Origin: Flavobacteriaceae bacterium | GTDB lineage: Bacteria > Bacteroidota > Bacteroidia > Flavobacteriales > Flavobacteriaceae | Reading direction: 5' to 3' | Length of the DNA: 64,000 bases | NCBI GenBank assembly: GCA_947457615.1 | Contig: CANGWK010000003.1 | Location: 85,323-149,322, forward strand | Shown: positions 61,601 to 64,000 of the stretch, one piece after another | Layout of the letters: each line of letters starts with the position of its first letter | How positions within the stretch are numbered: the first letter of the stretch is position 1 | Program-made: the position numbers and the translations under genes | The notes under the pieces: generated by a model | The model's database searches: none | What the model saw: the letters and a program-made list of their open reading frames with translations, nothing else | What the model was told of the DNA's origin: nothing

Positions 61601-64000
61601 TTAAGTAGTGGTACAATTACTGATGTTACTGGTTTAACATCAAGGTCTGCAAGTGGAACAACATGGACAACAGCTGGAAAATATTGGGAAATTTTAATTA
61701 ACACTACAAATGCTTATAATTTAACTGTTTCTTCTGTACAATATTCATCTGGTACAGGACCAAGAGATTTTAAATTGCAATATAAAATAGGATCAGCAGG
61801 AACTTATACTGATGTATATAATGGCTCTATTACAGTTGGGAATAATTATACATCTGGAGTTGTTTCGAATTTACCGTTACCATCGGCATGTGAAAATAAA
61901 TCTTCGGTTTACGTGCGTTGGATAACTACTTCAAATATTAGTACAACTGGTGCTGCAGTTGGTTCTGGTGGAACTAGTAGAATTGATGATATAGTAATTA
62001 ATGGTATGAATCCTTTATCCAACTATTCAAATGTTAGTGTTTCAACTAACACTTTAAATGTTTCCGGATTGATGGAATCGACTGGTTATTATTATTTTGT
62101 TAGTGCTTCTGATGCAAATTCTGCCTCATCAAATTCTAACACAATCTCAGTAACAACAACAATTAATCCAGCGATTGCAGATTATAGATCTAGAACATCT
62201 GGAGATTTTTCAAATTATACAACTTGGGAATTTAATGATGGTTTGTCATGGGTCCCAGCGGTTCAAGCGCCAACAAGTACCAATAATATTACCATAGTTA
62301 CAGGACATACCGTAACATTAACAGATAATATTTCTGTTGGAACAGCTAAAACACTTACAGTTAATGGTGAATTGAATGCTGCTGGTAAAGTAGTTTCTGG
62401 ATTAGGTAGTTTTGCTCTAGCAACAGGTTCCACGATTAGATTAGGAGACAATATATCTATAGCAACTGCTGTTACATCAACAACAAAAACTTTTAATGCT
62501 GGTGCTAATTACATTTATAATGGAACCGTAGCGCAAACAACTGCTTCTTTGCCAGGAACTGTTACAGGTAATGTAACTATTGCAAATGCTGCTGGTGTAA
62601 CTTTTAGTGCTAATAAGATAGTAAATTCTCCGGGTACATTTGCTGTTATCAACAATGGAAATGTACTTTTTGGAAACGGATCTAACATGGTATATTATGT
62701 TTCTGGAACTGGAAATTTTTCTGCAGATTCAGGGAGTACGTTGGTACTGACAAATTCAAATGGTATTACAAATGATGGACTTACTGGTAACATTAGACTT
62801 ACAGGTACACGTACATTTGCTTCGGGAATCAATTATGATTTTACTAAAAATGATGCGACTAACTTTTTAGCTTCAAATATGGGTAGTTCATTTGGAACAG
62901 AAATTACAAGTATTAATAACTTAACAGTTAATAATCCGAATAATGTAATTTTGCCAACCACAGTTGCTCCAATAAATTCTAGTGGAACTCCTGATAGAGA
63001 TATTACTATTAATGGAGTACTTACTTTTACTTCAGGTAATATTGTTACGGGTGCAAATAAAATTACCATTGCTCCAACTGGTTTGGTTTATAGAATTGGA
63101 ACAGGGTATGTAGTAGGTAATTTAGCTAAAACTGTTAGTACAACCACTACAGCAATTAGCTATGAAATTGGAGACGCCAGTTCTTATGGTCCTATAGATT
63201 TAGCTTTTACTGGTGTATCAACAGCGGGAATTCTTACTGCAAATGTATCGCAAACTGCTGGAGCTCATCCTCAAATTGCAACTACAACAATAGCTCCAAC
63301 TCGCATAATTAATCATTATTATACATTAAGTAGCGATGCATCATTATCATTTACTTCTTATAATGCAGCTTTTAATTTTGTTCCTTCAAACATTCTTAAT
63401 AATGCGAATCCTTATAATTTCATAATTGGTAAATATGATGGGACTTCTTGGAGTTATCCATCATTAGGAACGGTAAACAGTTTCAGTTCGCAAGCAACTG
63501 GCCTCACTAGTTTCGGACAATTTACACTTGGTGAAGTTAAATCTTCAGTTGACTTAAAATTAAATATTGAAGGTTACTACAGTTCGGTAACCCATTCTAT
63601 GGTCCCTGTAAAAGCGAATCAATTAGTTGCTGGTGCGACTAATACAGATGTGGATAATATCACTTTAGAATTTAGAACTGCTACTGATGGTACTTTAGTA
63701 GATACCGCAACTATTGCATTAAAAACTGACGGTTTTGCAGGAACTAGTTTCCCTAATTTAGCCACTGGTTACTACTACCTAGTAGTTAAATATAAAAACG
63801 CTATTGAAACTTGGAGTACAGTACCTCAATTATTTAATAATGTTCCGTTTACTTATGATTTTACTACTGCTGCAAATAAAGCTTTTGGTAATAACATGAA
63901 ACAGGTTTCACCAGGTGTATTTGCTATTTATTCTGGAGATATTAATCAAGATTTTAACGTAGATAACTTAGATTATTCTACTTGGGAAGAAGATGCAAAT
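55613..64000 (+). CDS. Giant surface adhesin-like protein, runs off the window
   Basis: Open from the ATG at 55613 to the window end: at least 2796 codons with no stop in the stretches I read through. Signal peptide ~1-37 (ending SWGQ). N-terminal jelly-roll-like domain, FN3-like domain (~220-330), then a block of MBG/YDG-type repeats (56920-59090; each starts LTITG..NKVYD). Further on come long repetitive beta regions, two copies of a ~140-residue module (60350-60770 and 63114-63538) and a G8-like segment (RTSGDFSNYTTWEF). The last codons (GDINQDFNVDNLDYSTW) look like the dockerin-like calcium loop that often lies near the end of such proteins, so the missing part may be short and include a T9SS domain. 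Ala/Thr/Gly/Ser-rich. Confidence 0.8.
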   Translation, partial: MKTNLFFNRKFINFFYTICFFVLCSTTSWGQTSLQVIGTNPSYDGGFEGQAPTVTVQPTSTSFSATGTYGNATNNSWGKSGGTAAVMTDATNARSGNKFVNFQLSSTTHQTIRTPYSGTNGTSVVVQFYYKGDKNNNAGSGVRGGSFGTTNGYGAYTASNTSTWALYQAVVTVSATNATSYGAVSIKSASSALTASYDIDDFVIYDGSVIDFTAPSSPGTVNVAATSSTSNTVSWGAATGGVDGGGYVVVRYATIPGTGTNPNPNGIYAIGNTITNGGATGTVAYIGTGLSFTDSSLTAGTNYYYKVYAVDKAFNYSSASVQGPTITGIATTSAFTTTYGTASAAQTFTIGGSLLTANLVATAPTGYEVSADGITYGTTATFVQSGGTASGSLRIRLAATAGVTGAYNSKNIVLSSTNATSINITTPSTGNSVTAKGLTITGVSAVNKVYDGILYAALNGTASYSGLENGESSLVTGTPSASFATSAVGNDISVAVTGYTAPNANYSVTQPTGLKANITAAALTITADNQNNNYGTVASLGTSAFTSTGLVNSETIGSVLFSSTGAAANSAVGTYDIVPSGASGGTFTSGNYTITYVNGALTVNAVVAGSPTITAVSASDSTLSIVFTDPTFTGGTPITNYQYSLNGTNYTTLSPAHTTSPIVVTGLTNNTIYSVTVVAINSAGNGAVSNVVTATPVSASTPLISVSGALSALTTTYGSPSTTTSFTASGSSLTSNVIINAPEGFEISQTSASSGFSFSQSLVPSNGVIPNKTIYIRLAPSANVGSYYGYITLSSAGATTASVLTVLSNVNPAPLTITGITASNKVYDQSTAVTITGTPTYSGLVNGEVFPVSGDVTYAFATATAGNGKTIVRTGLYDAPSSNYSISQPSFTATISPINLTLTNVAASNKTYDSTTAATISATVSGVLSGDTVNFNGTGSFATAAIGTGIAVTSSAILTGTDASNYSFNQLTGLTADITARTLSISGISIASKTYNGSANATITGTAILNGAVVSDGIQLITSGATASFSDKNIGTDKIVTVSGYSVSGGAVSNYTFTEPSGFTASITAAPLTITGISVSNKIYDATTAATIVGTPVLNGVVGTEDVTLDSSGSTAVFASAAAATNINIIFSGYSVNGTDIANYSFAQPTGLTATITAIAKYYFVPTSGSSIDATTGQWWSNANGTGLNPSDFTGAGVTYQINTNANTSAPFAVSGTGSKIVVGEDTHTPTLTIASGFAITGTVDLGASTTLLCGAATLPTFGTLAATSTVNVTTTVTFAPPVTTTTFGNFIVSNAATFSLFASASRTINFAGNFDVSGGVFNTNGSTSTFILNFTGTNKTINVSTLSEFNKINTINIASGASYTLLSDLKCNSGTAIRIFALSGTLDISGRTLDVAVNTYTLGAAGVLIQNATSTVKTSNVSATPLPSGVTWGGTVEYYSLFAQPVVTGNYSNLTITGASVKTPTAGIINVSKDLKINTGATFTGATNSPTLNVGGDFTNSGTFTQGTGTVSFNGSTPQTITNTGAFTNVTVNNAAGLVTATNLTVSGALTLTSGVITTNSFAVIANGSVSRTSGHVAGKLTKPLSTTTTAITYEIGGANSYRPINFSFNGISAAGTLTATVSQTAGAHPNLISSNISSTKRLDRYYTVSSTGFTFTSCSAIFNFVATDVLNGADTSSFIAKRFASSAWTASTTGTLSSTSTQLTGITAFGDFAFGEIRLDPTLIVSSPITFDNQCINSSSTAKTFTISGQNLTSDPIAVGPLAGFTFSLNGTSYTDSLSITQSGGTFSSQTIYVKFTPTAVASFAGTITVSGSGANSASVTISSATGFNSPVTTATGIAINIASTTATLSGSYSLGCTSLSEYGIEYSLTSNFVNGTGTKVNANSGASFSVNVSALLTNTTYYYKSYATDGSVTVYGNQSNFKTLNIDAPVATNATNVSNTSFNANWNPVTGASNYLVNVLLKNKIAEWTFPLSGLTLNADATSNANNTSSALTLSSGTITDVTGLTSRSASGTTWTTAGKYWEILINTTNAYNLTVSSVQYSSGTGPRDFKLQYKIGSAGTYTDVYNGSITVGNNYTSGVVSNLPLPSACENKSSVYVRWITTSNISTTGAAVGSGGTSRIDDIVINGMNPLSNYSNVSVSTNTLNVSGLMESTGYYYFVSASDANSASSNSNTISVTTTINPAIADYRSRTSGDFSNYTTWEFNDGLSWVPAVQAPTSTNNITIVTGHTVTLTDNISVGTAKTLTVNGELNAAGKVVSGLGSFALATGSTIRLGDNISIATAVTSTTKTFNAGANYIYNGTVAQTTASLPGTVTGNVTIANAAGVTFSANKIVNSPGTFAVINNGNVLFGNGSNMVYYVSGTGNFSADSGSTLVLTNSNGITNDGLTGNIRLTGTRTFASGINYDFTKNDATNFLASNMGSSFGTEITSINNLTVNNPNNVILPTTVAPINSSGTPDRDITINGVLTFTSGNIVTGANKITIAPTGLVYRIGTGYVVGNLAKTVSTTTTAISYEIGDASSYGPIDLAFTGVSTAGILTANVSQTAGAHPQIATTTIAPTRIINHYYTLSSDASLSFTSYNAAFNFVPSNILNNANPYNFIIGKYDGTSWSYPSLGTVNSFSSQATGLTSFGQFTLGEVKSSVDLKLNIEGYYSSVTHSMVPVKANQLVAGATNTDVDNITLEFRTATDGTLVDTATIALKTDGFAGTSFPNLATGYYYLVVKYKNAIETWSTVPQLFNNVPFTYDFTTAANKAFGNNMKQVSPGVFAIYSGDINQDFNVDNLDYSTWEEDAN
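56920..59090 (+). repeat. MBG/YDG-type repeat block inside the giant adhesin
   Basis: Seven-odd units of ~80 residues, most beginning LTITG(I/V)..(N/S)K.YD and ending (N/D)Y(S/T)..QP(T/S)GL.A.IT. They are diverged at DNA level, so an old expansion. Confidence 0.75.
60350..60770 (+). repeat. Duplicated module, copy 1, in the giant adhesin
   Basis: LTKPLSTTTTAITYEIGG ... SQTAGAHP ... GDFAFGE; matches copy 2 at 63114-63538. Confidence 0.75.
63114..63538 (+). repeat. Duplicated module, copy 2, in the giant adhesin
   Basis: LAKTVSTTTTAISYEIGD ... SQTAGAHP ... GQFTLGE; ~2.76 kb after copy 1. Confidence 0.75.

Noticed and set aside
56224-63069. Several minus-strand ORFs of 60-150 codons inside the giant adhesin gene
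   Set aside because: They are Val/Pro/Ala-rich mirror images of the Thr/Ala/Gly-rich sense frame; typical antisense shadows.
1-64000. tRNA or rRNA genes
   Set aside because: I searched by eye for the GTTCGAATCC-type T-arm and rRNA signatures and found none; a tRNAscan run would be decisive.

Overview
The window reads as chromosomal DNA of a Bacteroidota bacterium of the family Flavobacteriaceae, most likely Flavobacterium or a close relative. The grounds are: AT-rich DNA; about two dozen start-proximal matches to the Bacteroidota -7 element TAnnTTTG and no Shine-Dalgarno pattern; the gliding gene gldA; several secreted proteins with type IX secretion (T9SS) C-terminal sorting domains; an ExbB-ExbD-ExbD-TonB cluster; and a methionine synthase split into two genes. 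I saw no rRNA, tRNA, CRISPR array, phage or transposase gene.

Layout. 1-4.2 kb (minus): lipoamide dehydrogenase (cut by the window edge), a PAP2 protein, an ABC exporter and truA. 4.4-9.2 kb: a phosphoesterase, a DUF4293 membrane protein, rho with a long disordered N-terminus, and formate-THF ligase. 9.2-10.3 kb: a RES/Xre toxin-antitoxin pair. 10.4-14.9 kb (minus): a MoxR ATPase and two parvulin-type periplasmic PPIases. 15.1-16.7 kb: prfC. 16.7-22.6 kb (minus): the exbB-exbD-exbD-tonB operon, continuing into a small membrane protein, a PstS-like lipoprotein and a TPR protein. 23-33 kb: kynurenine monooxygenase and kynureninase, with a cupin, a flavin reductase, a penicillin acylase, an arginase-family enzyme and a secreted metalloprotease between them. 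33-39 kb (minus): queA, aroA, a MazG-like protein, dtd, rsgA and a DAHP synthase/chorismate mutase. 39-42.3 kb (plus): gldA, a PagL-like lipid A deacylase and a GIN-domain lipoprotein. 42.3-50.7 kb: the methionine/SAM cycle (metF, split metH, metK) under two different SAM riboswitch classes. 51.3-64 kb (plus): two very large surface proteins; the second runs off the window.

How genes work together. fhs, metF and metH link one-carbon units on folate to methionine, and metK turns methionine into SAM; a SAM-I aptamer heads the metH operon and a SAM-II aptamer heads metK. kmo and kynU are consecutive steps of tryptophan catabolism. The DAHP synthase/chorismate mutase and aroA are shikimate-pathway steps. 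ExbB/ExbD/TonB energise outer-membrane transport, and GldA is part of the gliding ABC complex.

The most unusual content lies between and inside the genes: four families of dispersed repeats. They are (F) a structured element with conserved ends and a different hairpin in each copy; (H) degenerate 7-nt tandem arrays, often directly before start codons; (P) a CCCCTCC/GGGAGGGG palindromic repeat; and (R) an ATTGCGAGG...GCAATC repeat. P and H copies lie in frame inside aroA and metH. I could not compare these with other genomes, so novelty is a hypothesis.
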